Shown here: one piece after another, positions 30,946 through 42,329 of the stretch | How the letters are laid out: each line of letters starts with the position of its first letter | How positions within the stretch are numbered: the first letter of the stretch is position 1 | Origin: Cervus elaphus | Taxonomy: Eukaryota; Chordata; Mammalia; Artiodactyla; Cervidae | Length of the DNA: 64,000 nt | Direction: 5' to 3' | Assembly (NCBI RefSeq): GCF_910594005.1 | Contig: NC_057826.1 | Location: forward strand, 84,379,163 to 84,443,162 | The notes under the pieces: generated by a model | What the model was told of the DNA's origin: nothing | Databases searched by the model: none | What the model saw: the letters and a program-made list of their open reading frames with translations, nothing else | Made by a program: the position numbers and the translations under genes

Positions 30946-32379
30946 ACTATAAAGAACACCCTTCTTTACACAACATTGCCAGCTAACAAACATAAACATA
31001 ATGATAAAAATGATCATTTTATCACAACTGAAAAAAATTAATTCAGACAGACTTGTCAATGGATTCCAAAGCCTTTGAGTGAAAGATTGGTGGGGAACCA
31101 ACTGTTCACATAGTTCAGGAGTCTTACACACCGGTGTGATAACCACAGGAGGGAAAAATTTACATGGGAGGAATCAAGTTGTCAACACATTAACTCACTG
31201 ATCAACCCTGTCATCCTTCATGATAAGACAGAAAGATATACTTTGTTCCTGGTGTGATATAATATGAACAACACAGTAGTACCTGTGAATATTCTTGCCA
31301 AAAATATTTACCAGAGTTTGACTGATTATTTACATCTAATTTTCATTTAATGAGAAATCTGGGGATGGAGGAACAGGTTAAATTGACCCTATGAGGGGTC
31401 AACCAAACAAATCCAGAAGGTAGAAGATATTGCTGGACAAATGCCCAATTCCCTTGAAAAAGCATCCTATAATGAAAAAAAAATGCAGTCGCCTGACCGT
31501 CCTTAATTTTAAAAAGACTGTAAGACACATAACCATGTTACATCGGTCCTTGATTGGATTTTGGTTTGAATAAATTAAGTTTTAAGTATACTTTTGGGAT
31601 AACTGGAAAATTTTAAATGTAGACTATTAGATCATATTAAGGAAGTGTTAATTTGGTTAGATGTGACAATGGGTTGTGATTAAGTAAGAAAATGTCCTTA
31701 CTCTTTGGAAATGCTTTGTAATGTATTACTGTCCTCAGTTATTTGACCCTTCTTTTCTGGATAAGAATTACATATCCTCTCCTTCCCTCACCTCTCTCCA
31801 TGAGATTTGCAGGCCTTCCTCGAGAAGGAGTATATCTTCCCAGCCACTGACATCAGGCTGGTCTTTGGTCAGTGAAATATAAGCAGGAGTGACACTTTGC
31901 CAGTCTGACAGAAACTTGAAGTGGCACTGCAAATTTCTGTCTGCTCTCTTATTCTTTTCCCTCTTCCATGGGAATGGCATGACCTAACTAAGGACTGCTC
32001 CTTCATCCTGGGTCCCAGGACGAAGAGAAAGATGACGTTAGACTCATAGCCTATCCATCCTCTGAGTATAGTCACTGGTGATTAACAGCTCACATGCAAT
32101 GCGAAGGAAGAGGAACTTCATTGTATGCTGCTGAGATCTGGGCTTGCTCTTTATAGCAGCATCCCTTAGTGGAAGTTGAGCTTCCACTCTGATACAGAGA
32201 CATACTGGAGTATTCAGGGATGATGTATTTTTAATTATTTAGCAAATATTCAAAGAAATACAATATATGAAAAGAATCAAATGAAAATTTTAGAATTTAA
32301 AAAGCAACAGCTGAAATTAAAAAAAATAAATAAACTTACTGGATGGTCTCAAGAAAACAGTGCAGGTGACAGAGGAGCG
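30946..32379. other. No gene seen
   Basis: 1.4 kb. 31760-32210 is slightly GC-richer and ends GTATGCTGCTGAGATCTGGG, which may be the edge of an ancient interspersed repeat. Frames of at most 70 codons with no domain. Confidence 0.45.
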
Positions 32380-32590
32380 AACCTAAAGCTAAAAGGATAG
32401 AAATGACCCAACCTGAGCAACAAAGAGAAAACAGATTGGAAAACTAAACAGAAACTCAGGATCCTGCTGTACGATATCATGCCTATAATTAACAATACTC
32501 TATCACACACCTAAAATTTTGTTCAGAGGGTAGATCTCATGTTAATGTTCTTACTACAATAAAAACACAAAAAATCATTATTATCAACGA
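32380..32590 (+). mobile_element. Old L1 3' end
   Basis: ATTAACAATACTCTATCACA, then GAGGGTAGATCTCATGTTAA and ACTACAATAAAAACACAAAA match the end of an old sense L1 3' UTR. Confidence 0.65.
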
Positions 32591-32601
32591 TGACAAAGCT
32601 A

Positions 32602-34024
32602 GGTAAGAAGCTATTTCAAATCTTAAAAGATGATGCGAAAGTGCTGCACTCAATATGTCAGCAAATTTGGAAAACAGCAGTGGCCACAGGACTGGAAAAG
32701 GTCAGTTTTCATTTCAATCCCAAAGAAAGGCAATGCCCAAGAATGTTCAAACTACCACACAATTGCATTCATCTCACACGCTAGCAAAGTTATGCTCAAG
32801 ATTCTCCAAGCCAGGCTTCAACAGTATGTGAACCATGAAGTTGCAGATGTTCAAGCTGGATTTAGAAAAGGCAGAGGAACCAGAAATCAAATGGCCAACA
32901 TCCGTTGGATCATAGAAAAAGCAAGAGAGTTCCAGAAAACCATCTACTTCTGCTTTATTGACTACACCAAAGCCTTTGTGTGCATCACAACAAACTGTGG
33001 AAAATTCTTAAAGAGATGGGAATACCAGACTGCCTTACCTGCCTCTTGAGAAATCTGTATGCAGGTCAAGAAGCAGTGGTTAGAATCAGACATGGAACAA
33101 CAGACTGGTTCCAAATTAGGAAAGGAGTACGTCAAGGCTGTACATTGTCACCCTGCTTATTTAACTTATATGCAGAGTACATCATGCGAAATGCCAGGCT
33201 GGATGAAGCACAAGTTGGAATCAAGATTGCAGGGAGAAATATCAATAACCTCATATATGCAGATGACACCACCCTTACGGCAGAAAGTGAAGAAGAACTA
33301 AAGAGCCTCTTGATGAAAGTGAAAGAGAGTGAAAAAGCTGGCTTAAAACTCAACATTCAGAAAACTAAGATCATGGCATCTGGTCCCATCACTTCATGGC
33401 AAATAGATGGGGAAACAATGGAAACAGTGACAGACTTTCTTTTCTTGGGCTCCAAAATCACTGCAGATGGTGACTGCAGCCATGAAATTAAAAGACATTT
33501 ACTTCTTGGAAGAAAAACTATGACCAACGTAGACAGCATATTAAAAAGCAGAGACATTACTTTGCGACAAAGGTCCATCTGGTCAAAGCTATGATTTTTC
33601 CAGTAATCATGTATGGATGTGAGAGTTGGATCATAAAGAAAGTTGAGTGCCAAAGAATTGATGCTTTCGAACTGTGGTGTGGGAGGAGACTCTTGAGAGT
33701 CGCTTGGACTGCAAGGAGATCAAACCAGTCAAACGTAAAGGAAATCAGCCTTGAATATTCATTGGAAGGACTGATGCTGAAGCTCCAATACTTTGGCCAC
33801 CTGATGCGAAGAACTGACTCATCAGAAAAGACCCTGATGCTGGGAAAGATTGAAAGCAGGAAGAGAAGGAGAATGACAGAGGATGAGATGGTTGGATGGC
33901 ATCACTGACTCGATGGACATGAGTTTGAGCAAGCTCTGAGAGTTGGTGATGGACAGGAAACCCTGGTGTGCTGCAGTCCATGGGGTCACAAAGAGTCTGA
34001 CACAACTGAGTGACTGAACTGACT
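32602..34024 (+). mobile_element. BovB LINE, 1.4 kb, 5'-truncated
   Basis: From the RT fingers (GCTATTTCAAATC) to GAGTGACTGAACTGAC. A 7-bp target duplication AAAGCTA flanks it (32595-32601 and 34025-34031). Confidence 0.93.
32630..33594 (+). pseudogene. BovB RT, two overlapping frames
   Basis: Frame 32630-33049 (139 codons) covers fingers to motif A (CFIDYTKAF), where a small deletion turns the expected DCVDHN into VCIT. Frame 32980-33594 (204 codons) continues after the frameshift with motif B (GVRQGCTLSPCLFN), an intact YADD and the C-terminal GSKITADGDCSHEIKRHLLL. The two frames overlap by 70 bp, so one short indel separates a nearly complete RT domain. No endonuclease. Confidence 0.92.
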
Positions 34025-34084
34025 AAAGCTAAGACGTGGTACTGAGAAGCAAGAACTATTAAAAATAAATGAATTTACTACTCT

Positions 34085-34310
34085 GAAAAAAGCTCACAGT
34101 GTATAAAATAAATAAGCCATGGTGATACAGCATAAGGAATATGGTGAATAATATTGTTAAGTTTGTATGGAAACATATGGCTGCTAGACTTATCTTGTGA
34201 TCCCTTCATCATCTATGCAAATATCAAATCTCTATGTAGTATACCTGAAACTAACATAAAATTTTATGCCAACTATATTTCAATTTTTAAAAAATTAGAT
34301 TAGAAAAAAA
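34085..34310 (+). mobile_element. L1 3' UTR, sense
   Basis: GTGATACAGCATAAGGAATA, then TATGTAGTATACCTGAAACT and CCAACTATATTTCAATTTTT: the classic end of an L1 3' UTR. Confidence 0.8.
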
Positions 34311-34394
34311 AAATTAGAGTAGAGAGGTCAATTGGGATTCTAAAGCATAATCAAGAAAAAGCCTGAGAGATAACACTTCAGCAGGGTTTCATGC

Positions 34395-34560
34395 TACAAA
34401 ATCAACACACAAAACTCAAACATTCTTTGATGTACCAGCAACAAAGATGTGCAAAACAAGATTAAAAACACAAGACCATTTATAACCATCCAAAAGCAAA
34501 TGAAATACCAAGACATGAATCTAACAAAACATGTATAGGATCTGTAGGCTGAAAATCATA
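34395..34560 (+). mobile_element. L1 ORF2 fragment, sense
   Basis: ATTAAAAACACAAGACCATT, GAAATACCAAGACATGAATC and GTATAGGATCTGTAGGCTGA match a piece of ORF2 after the RT catalytic core. Confidence 0.7.
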
Positions 34561-34611
34561 AAAAGAGTTTCTCATGCTTCCATGATTTTCCTGGCTTTGT
34601 CACTTTTGTTT

Positions 34612-34725
34612 TCTTTGTGGCCTTTCAATGCGGCATGTGGGCTCTTAGTTCCCCAACAAGGGATGGAACCTGTGACCCTTGCAATGGAAGCGTAGAATCT
34701 TAACCACTGGCCCACCCAGAAGAAG
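34612..34725 (-). mobile_element. CHR-2 SINE fragment, antisense
   Basis: TTTCAATGCGGCATGTGGGC to TTAACCACTGGCCCACCCAG. Confidence 0.8.
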
Positions 34726-34739
34726 ACTGGCTTTGTTAC

Positions 34740-35355
34740 CTTTAAAGGTCACAGGGCAGGTATTCTGCTGAATGTGGGTCAGTTGGGATTAGTATGATGA
34801 TCCCTCATGATTAGATTCAGTTTATGCATCTTTAGAATGTGAGAGTGAACTGCCTGCGCCATCTGTCACCCTATTGATGGCCAGGGTCAATCTGATCTGG
34901 CTGGCTAGGCAGGTGTCCCCTTCCTCCATCATTGCTCCACATGCTTCCTCTCAAAGCTGCACACTGGGTCAAAGAGGATGAGCTTCCCTGAAGAAGGAGG
35001 ATGATCTTCCATCAAGGATACAACTGTGTTCCCTTGCTAGAACCTCCAAACAAGGTCTTAGGTTATGCATTGTCGACAGGAATAGCATAAAAGTGATGCT
35101 GCATTCTTCTCATTGCATCCCCTCAGGGATCACAGGGCTTCAAATTGTCCCATTACTGATGATGTTAACTTTGACTGCCTGATTAAGGTGTTGTCTCTCA
35201 GGCTTTTCCACTGTAAAGTTACTCCATTAATTAAAAAAAAAATACACACAGTAAAATCTGCTCCTTTGGGTGCACAGTTCTATGAGATTGGACAAACAGA
35301 ATTGCACAACCACTACCACAGACGAGATGCAGAACAGTTTCATCATACTGTAAAC
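34740..35355 (-). mobile_element. Old L1 3' UTR pieces, antisense
   Basis: Diverged, ending with TGTCCCATTACTGATGATGT, TTTTCCACTGTAAAGTTACT and CTACCACAGACGAGATGCAG, the same family of old L1 3' UTR as at 23.6-24.5 kb. The first 300 bp is less certain. Confidence 0.55.
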
Positions 35356-35359
35356 ACAT

Positions 35360-35440
35360 CATGTGCATGTTCAGTCGTGTCCAACTCTTGCAACCCTACA
35401 GACTGTGGCCCTCCAGGCTCCTCTGTTCATCTCTGTGTCT
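35360..35440 (-). mobile_element. Bov-A fragment, antisense
   Basis: TGTGCATGTTCAGTCGTGTC to GCTCCTCTGTTCATC, only the 3' third of a SINE. Confidence 0.8.
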
Positions 35441-35487
35441 CATTAGGAGCCATCCCAACTGTTGCAGGACAATGTGGTCTAGTGGGG

Positions 35488-35701
35488 ACTTGCCTGGTGG
35501 CTCAGCAGTAAAGAATACACCTGCAGTGCAGGAGATGTGGGTTGGATCCCTGGGTGGGGAAAATCCCCTGGAGGACGGCATGATAACCCACTGCAGTATT
35601 CTTGCCTGGAGAAGCCCATGGACAGAGGAGCCTGGAGAGTTACAGTCCATGGAGTCGCCAAGAGTCAGACATGACTGAAGCTTGACTTAGCAGCACATAC
35701 A
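35488..35701 (+). mobile_element. Bov-tA SINE, sense
   Basis: TTGCCTGGTGGCTCAGCAGT head, B-box GGTTGGATCCC, full body. TGGTCTAGT with matching flank at 35475-35483 and 35702-35710 marks the target duplication. Confidence 0.92.
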
Positions 35702-35704
35702 TGG

Positions 35705-35900
35705 TCTAGTAGGGGAGGGCACCAACTCTGGGTAGGACCAACGTCTAAATGAGCTCCACCCACCATCCATCCACTAACTGTGTGACCTCGGGAGGCTGCT
35801 TAACCTACATAGGATTGTATTTCCCCAAAGAAAGAGAAATCATCCATCTTACAGAGTTGTGAGCATTCGAGGGTACACAGAAGAATCTGGCAAACAGCAG
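35705..35900 (+). mobile_element. MIR SINE, sense
   Basis: TGTGTGACCTCGGGAGGCTG, CTTAACCTACATAGGATTGT and ATCCATCTTACAGAGTTGTG follow MIR order. Confidence 0.65.
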
Positions 35901-36124
35901 TTGCTTTTTCAGTGACTATTTCCAAAGATGGTTTAAGATTTTATTAATGATTGCTTAGACTGTGTAGACACTGTCTCAATTATCTGTTGCATGTGTAGGA
36001 CATTCCCATTTTCCACAATGGTTGGCAAAATTTTAACTTAGTAGTCTTGTTGGGTGAGAGCAGTTGTATATAATATACATATATTCATCATTTTCATGAA
36101 TATGCAATGATAAAGATCTAGGAG

Positions 36125-36260
36125 ACTCTGTAGGATGATCCTGGTTAGAACCCTTTATTGCATAGACGAGAAAATGGAAGCCCAAGAAGTGAAGCATCTT
36201 GCTCTAGTATCCTTGTCAGTTACTGGCAGAGCTGGACCAGAGTGGGGGGGCTCTCCTCTC
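36125..36260 (-). mobile_element. MIR SINE, antisense
   Basis: TTATTGCATAGACGAGAAAA, TGGAAGCCCAAGAAGTGAAG and TTACTGGCAGAGCTGGACCA. Confidence 0.65.
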
Positions 36261-36940
36261 TACTCCTGTGTCCTCACTGAACATGTTTATCTGGAGGCCC
36301 TGGGTCATAACTGGTGCTTTGTCTCTTCTGCCTCATCCTCATGGCCAAAGCAAGCCATAGAGCCAGCTCAGATTAAAGGCCAGGGAAGTGGGGTCCGCCT
36401 CTTGGTAGAAGAACTGCAAAATCACAGAACAGGCATGGATACAGGACAGGTGGAAGAATTGAGGATATTTTGGCAATCAATCTGCCACAAAATGCAGATG
36501 TCTCCCACGGCCCTGATATTTTCTCCCAACCAAAGCAGCCTCAGGTCTCACACATGTTTTTTTCAGGGACAAGCATTATGCATCTCTTTTGACTTTCTAG
36601 ACATCTTGGAACTGTGGAGAAGCCTTGGGAAGGCAGTTCTGTGAGTAACTGCAAAGAGCCTCTTATGGGCTCAGCCCTGTGTAGGGTGCTGGGTGGAGAA
36701 CAAAGAGACTGCAATCTGCTGGAGTCAGGGACCTGGCCCTGCAGCTGGGCGAGCCAGGTAAGGCACACATGGGGACACTCACAAGACAGTAAACGGCATG
36801 CAGGTCAGGGGACTCCACGTGGTAGAAGGGGAAAGCAGACTGCCGACAGTCTGTACAACAAAATTTCCTTAAAAGAAATGAAATGTACACCAAGCAGGGG
36901 AATACTCAAATGTCTTTTAATCCATATTAGTCTTCCAGGT
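36261..36940. other. Unique DNA with an exon-like pattern; no gene proven
   Basis: Part of a 169-codon frame (36135-36644) that begins inside a MIR. A possible acceptor ATGTTTTTTTCAG ends at 36566, with possible donors after 36640 (TCT|GTGAGTAA) and after 36757 (CCAG|GTAAGG). The encoded peptide has no recognisable domain. Such patterns arise by chance, so I do not call a gene. Confidence 0.3.
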
Positions 36941-37720
36941 GTTGCTGATTTTCTTTTTCTTCCTGGCATTGACTTTTCGAAGATTTTAGGTCACTGCCTT
37001 ATGAAATATCCTACATGATATCCTTTCACTTATCCCACTATCCTCTGAATTCCTTATCTAGACAAGCTTGATTATGTTCAGGCCACACATTTTAGTAAGT
37101 ATACTTAATGTTGCATACTTGGTATTGCATCATATTAGGAAGCACAAATATCAAACTTTTCTACAATTTGCCATGTTGAATTTGATCACTTATTTAAAGT
37201 TGTAATCACCAGATTTCTCCATTGCAAAGGTATGTGATTCTATTTGCAATTAATATGTAATCTGGGGATGATGCCATGTGGATATTTGGTTTCCTAATAA
37301 CCATTCACCTAACGGCTATAGCATCTATTACCAACCCTTGCTTGAACCAATTATTTCATTAGGAGCTGCAAAAAAATGGTGATTTTAAAATTCTATCATT
37401 CTTTGCATTCTTCTATAAAAAAGTCACTTTTTTCTTTCTCTCCTTTTTATTATCATGAATTCATAGGTTGTTATTTATGCATATTACAATCAATTACAGT
37501 CATTCATTTTGATGCTCAAATTGTTCCAAATTTGGCTGGTGTCCTTTAGACATACCCCATCATTATTTGAGGTCTTCCTTGCTTTTTGACACAATGAAAT
37601 GTCCCAGGTTCACCTTCTACCTTCTCTGCCCCAAACTGGGGCTGCTTTAGTGAGGAAAGATTTGGAAGCCAAGATCTGGACATTAAGCATGCTCCATTAG
37701 TGTAGGGTCCAGTGGTGAAC
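36941..37720 (-). mobile_element. Old L1 3' UTR, antisense
   Basis: The right part is clear (GATGCTCAAATTGTTCCAAA, CCCCATCATTATTTGAGGTC, GAAATGTCCCAGGTTCACCT, AAGCCAAGATCTGGACATTA). The left limit is uncertain. Confidence 0.65.
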
Positions 37721-37789
37721 AGTTTTTTCAGTATGAGATATAATTAATATATGATAAGAAGACTATCATTTAAAACACTCTTTTTTCTT

Positions 37790-38104
37790 TAAACAGAAAA
37801 TAATAAGTGTTGGGAAGAATGTGGAGAAACTGGAACCCATGTGCATTGCTACTGGGGATGTAAGATAGTGCAGCAATTAATAAAAACAGTGTGGCGGTTC
37901 CTCAAAACATGAAAAATAGAATTTCTCTATGACCCAGCAATTTCACTCCCAGGTATATACCTAAAAGTACTGAAAGCAGGATTTAGAAAAGATATTTGAA
38001 CACCTGTGTTCATAACAACATTATTCAAAATAGCCAAAAAGCAGAAGCAACCTGAGTGCCTATCAAGAGACAAATGGATAAGCAAAGTGTTTTAGATATA
38101 ATTT
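37790..38104 (+). mobile_element. Old L1 ORF2 C-terminus/3' UTR, sense
   Basis: AAGTGTTGGGAAGAATGTGG, ACAGTGTGGCGGTTCCTCAA, GACCCAGCAATTTCACTCCC and CAAAATAGCCAAAAAGCAGA. Confidence 0.8.
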
Positions 38105-39063
38105 TAGAACACCTTTATCATCCCCCCTCAAAGAAACCTGGTATTAACAATTACGATTAACAATCACTCCTCAGTCCCAATTTTTCCCAGATCCTAATTG
38201 ACTTTCTATTTCTCTATATTTGCCTATTCTGGACATTTAGTAGAAATGAAATCACAAACTGTGTGGCCTTTGTGTCTTTTACTTGGCATATTATTTTCAA
38301 GATTCATCCATGTTGTATCAGTAATTCATTTCTTCTCATGGCCAAATGATATTCCATTGTATAGATATACAACCTATGTTTATTCATTCATTAGTTGGTG
38401 GATATTTCGATTGCTTCCATGTTTTGACTATTAATACTTAAAGTGGACAACATAGAAGAAATAGACAAATTCCTAGAAATGTACAATCTCCTAAGGCTGA
38501 GTCAGGAAGAAATGGAAAACATGAGCAGACCAACTGCCAGTCTGAAATTGGGTTAGTTAAAAAGAATAAACTCCCAACAAACAAAACTCCAGGACCAGAT
38601 GGCTTTACAAATGAATTCTACCATACATTTAGAGAAGAGTTAACACTTATCCTTCTGAAAGTATTCAAAAAAATTGCAGAGAGAACACTTCCAAACTCAT
38701 TCTATGAAGCCACCACTACCCTCAAAACCAAAACCAGACAAAGATATCACACAAAAAAGGAAATTACAAGCCAATATCACTGATGAACATAGATGCAAGA
38801 ATCTTCAACAAAATACTAGCAAACCTACTCCAGCAATACATTAAAAGAATCATACACCATGATCATGTGGGAATCATCCCAGGGATGCAAGAATTTTTCA
38901 ATATCTGCAAATCAATCAATGTGATACACTGCATTAACAAATTAAAGAATTTTAAAAATATATGGTCATTTCAACAGATGCAAAAAAAGCTTTTGATAAA
39001 ATTCAACATCCATCTGTGATTAAAAAAAAAAAACTCTTCAGAAAGTGGGTAGAGAGGGAACAT

Positions 39064-39283
39064 GCATGCATGCGAAGTTGCTTCAGTTGTGTCTGACCTG
39101 CAACCCTTATGGACTGTAGCCCACCAGGCTCCTCTATCCATGGGATTCTCCAGGCAAGAATACTGAAGTGGATTACCATGCCAACCTCCAGGGATCTTCC
39201 TGACCCAGGGATTGAACCCGTGTCTCATGTCTCCTGCATTGGCAGGTGAATTCTTTACCACCAGCACCACTTGGGAAATCCAT
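39064..39283 (-). mobile_element. Bov-A2 SINE, antisense
   Basis: GCATGCATGCGAAGTTGCTT tail and ACCACCAGCACCACTTGGGA head complement. A perfect 11-bp target duplication AGAGGGAACAT (39053-39063, 39284-39294) lies in L1 ORF2. Confidence 0.95.
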
Positions 39284-39329
39284 AGAGGGAACATACCTCA
39301 AAAAAATAAATGCTATATATGACAAATCC

Positions 39330-39457
39330 CTGAAGAAGGAAATGGCAACCTACTCCAGTATTCTTGCCGGGAGAATTCTGTGGACAGAGGAGCCTGGTGG
39401 ACTGTAGTCCATGGGGTTGCAAAGAGTTGAACACGACTGACTGACTAACACACACAC
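39330..39457 (+). mobile_element. Bov-tA 3' fragment, sense
   Basis: 5'-truncated SINE (GAAGAAGGAAATGGCAACCT to GACTGACTAACACACACACA). Target duplication ATGACAAA(T/C)CC at 39319-39329 and 39458-39468. Confidence 0.93.
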
Positions 39458-41513
39458 ATGACAAACCCACAACTAACATTGTACTCAATGCCAAAATGCT
39501 GAAAGCATTTCCTGCAAGATCAAGAACAAGACAAAAATGTCCATGCTCACCACTGTTATTCAACATAGTATTCAAAGTCCTAGTGACAGCAATCAGACAA
39601 GAAAAAGAAATAAGAGGAATCCAAATAGGTAAGAGAGAAGTAAAACCATCACTGTTTGAAGATGACATAATACTATATACTATACATAGCAAATCTTAAA
39701 GATGCTACCAAAAAACTACTAGAGCTCATCAATGAATTCTGTAAAGTTGCAAGATATAAAGTAAATATACAGAAATCTGTTGAATTTCTATACACTAACA
39801 ACAAACTATCAGAAAGAGAAACTGAGGAAACAACCCATTTATATTCACTTCAAAAAGAATAAAATACCTAGGAACAAACCTACCTACAGAGGCAAAAGAC
39901 CTGTACTTAGAAAACTATATGATGCTGATGAAAGAAATTAAAGATGACACAAACAGATGGAAAGATGTACCATGTTCATGGATTGGAAGAATTAATATTA
40001 GATCATACTACCAAAGGCAAGCTACAGATTCAATATAATCCCTATCACACTATTAAGGGCATTTTTCACAAAATTAGAACAAATAATTTTAAAATTTGTA
40101 CAAAAACAAAAAAGACCCTGAGTAGCCAAAACAATACTTAGAACAAAGAACAGAGCTGGAGGTATCACACTCCTTGACTTCAGACAATGTTATAAAGTCA
40201 CAGTAATTAAAACAGTGTGGTACTGGCACAAATACAAACACACAGACCAGTGGGACACAAGAGAGAGCCCAGAAATAAATCCACACACTCAAGGTCAATT
40301 AATCTACAACAAAGGAGGCGAGAATAGACAACGGAGAAGAGAAAGTCTCTTCAATAAGTGGTGCTGGGAAAACTGGACAGCTACCTGGAAAAGAAGGGAA
40401 TTAGAACATTCCCTAACACTAGATAACAAAAATAAATGCAAACTGTAAGACCAGAAACCATAAAACTCCTTGAGGAAAACAGGTGGAACACTCTTTGACA
40501 TAAACTGTAGCAATATTTTTTTATGTGTCTCCTAAAGCAAGGGAAATAAAAGCAAAACTTTTAAAATGGAACCTAATTAAACATAAAACCTTTTGCACAG
40601 CAAAGGAAACCATCAACAAAATTAAAAGACAACCTACTGAATAGGAGAAAACATTTGCAAATAATAAGACCAATAAGGGGTTAATATCTGAGATATATAA
40701 ACAGTTCATACAGCTCACCATCAGAAAACAACAACAACAACAAAAAAAGTTTTAAAAATGGGCAGAAGGCTTGAATAGACATTTTTTCAAATAAGATACA
40801 CAGATAGCCAACAAGTACATGAAAAGGTGCTCAACATCACTAACAATCAGGGAAATCCAAGTTAAAACCACAAGGAGACTTCACCTCATATATGTCAGAA
40901 TGGCTATCATCAAAAAGAACACAAACAACAAATGTTGGGAGGATGTGGAGAAAAGGGAGCCCTCATACACTATCGGTAGGAATATAAATTGATATAGCCA
41001 CTGTGGAAAAAGAATAGGGAGTTATCTCAAAAACTAAAAATAGGACTACCCTACTGTATGACCCAGCAAATCCACTCCTGGGTATACAGCCACAAAAACC
41101 ACTAATTTCGAAAGATACGTGCAGCCCAATGTTCACAATTGCCAAGATATGGAGACAACCAAAGTGTCCACCAGCAGATGGACAGATAAAGAAGATGCAG
41201 GATCTATAAGTGGAATGCTACTAAGCCATGAGAAGAACTAAACTTTGCCACTTACAACAATGTGAATGGATTTGGAGGGTATTATGCTAAGCGAAATAAG
41301 TCAAATACAGAAAGATAAATGCCATATGATACCACTCATATGTGGAATCTAAAAAATAAAACAAACCAGTGAATATAACAAAAAAGAAACAGACTCACAG
41401 ATATAAAGAATAAACTAGTGGTTACTGGTGGAGACAGGGAATCAGGGAGGGCAAGATACCAATAGGGGATTAAGAGGAGCAAACTACTATGTATAAAATA
41501 AAAAAGCCAGCAA

Positions 41514-41620
41514 ATCCCCTGGCAGTCCAGTGGTTAGGACTTTCAGGATTGATCCCTGGTCAGGGAACTAAGATCTCACAAGCTGCACAGTGTGCAGCTA
41601 AATAAATAAATAAAAATTTT
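41514..41620 (+). mobile_element. CHR-2 SINE, sense, in L1 3' UTR
   Basis: CCCCTGGCAGTCCAGTGGTT head, GATCCCTGGTCAGGGAACTA, ending AAATAAATAAATAAAAAT. Confidence 0.9.
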
Positions 41621-41754
41621 AAAAGCTGTAATGATATAGTGCACAACACAGGGAACATAGCCAATACTTTGTAATAACTATAAACGGAGTATAACCTTTG
41701 AAAATTGTGAATCACGTTGTACACCTGAAACATATAATATTGTACATCAACTAT

Positions 41755-41887
41755 GTGTACATGCATGCTTAGTCACTTCAGTGGTGGTTGACTCTTTACG
41801 ATCCCATGGACTATAGCCCACCAGGCTCCTCTGTCCTTGGGATTTCCCAGGCAAGAATACTGGAGTGGGTTGCCATTTCCTTATCCA
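41755..41887 (-). mobile_element. Bov-A SINE, 5'-truncated, antisense
   Basis: GTGTACATGCATGCTTAGTC to GGGTTGCCATTTCCTTATCC. An 11-bp target duplication ACATCAACTAT (41744-41754, 41888-41898) lies near the L1 3' terminus. Confidence 0.94.
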
Positions 41888-42329
41888 ACATCAACTATAC
41901 CTCAATTTAAAAAAGAGAGAGAATAATGCTGCTATGAACGTTAGTGTACAAGGTTTTGTGTGAACACACATTTAACATTGCTATCGAGAATATACCTGGG
42001 AGTGGAATTGCTAAGTTATAAGGTAACTCTACTGTTTAACATTTTGAGGAACTGTCAGATTTCCCACAGTGGACGCACCATTTCACATTCTTGCCAATGT
42101 GTGAAGGTTTCAGGTGAAGTTTTTTAATGTTGTCATTTTTGAAACTTTCTAAAAAGGTTGTATAAGTGGGTTCAAGTTATACAGTTTATGTTTTGCTTTG
42201 CAAATTTGTAATAAGCTGGGAATGCCACACGTGGGAAAAAACTATCTCAATAATAAAAATGTCGTACTACCTCTGATATCTATAAACCATATTATTCAGC
42301 CCTAACACCTGTAGTCTCCTGAGCAACAG

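Larger units (their letters stand above)
38440..40950 (+). pseudogene. L1 ORF2 remnant (RT and C-terminal)
   Basis: Short frames in order: 38783-39019 (RT, ILANLLQQYIKRIIHHDHVG), 39496-39699 (RT, with the catalytic motif read as FEDD rather than L1's usual FADD), 39944-40141 and 40215-40448 (post-RT, WCWENWTATWKRRE). At least five frame breaks and two SINEs within the coding part. L1 ORF2p is the endonuclease/RT of the element; this copy has no endonuclease. Confidence 0.85.
38433..41910 (+). mobile_element. L1, ORF2 RT to 3' UTR, sense
   Basis: Starts in the ORF2 RT fingers (AGAAGAAATAGACAAATTCC) and runs through RT, the C-terminal domain (AACAAATGTTGGGAGGATGT) and the 3' UTR to CATCAACTATACCTCAATTT. 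It contains four SINE insertions (39064, 39330, 41514, 41755) and lies in a yet older, opposite L1. Confidence 0.92.
38105..42115 (-). mobile_element. Old L1 3' region, antisense, split by a younger L1
   Basis: 38105-38432 (CATCCATGTTGTATCAGTAA, TGATATTCCATTGTATAGAT, TCCATGTTTTGACTATTA) and about 41915-42115 (GAATAATGCTGCTATGAACG, GGGAGTGGAATTGCTAAGTT) read as consecutive antisense L1 sequence. The sense L1 at 38433-41910 separates them. Confidence 0.8.

Noticed and set aside
36135..36644. 169-codon frame as a gene
   Set aside because: It starts inside an antisense MIR, lacks any recognisable domain and has no clear promoter. Reported only as exon-like sequence.
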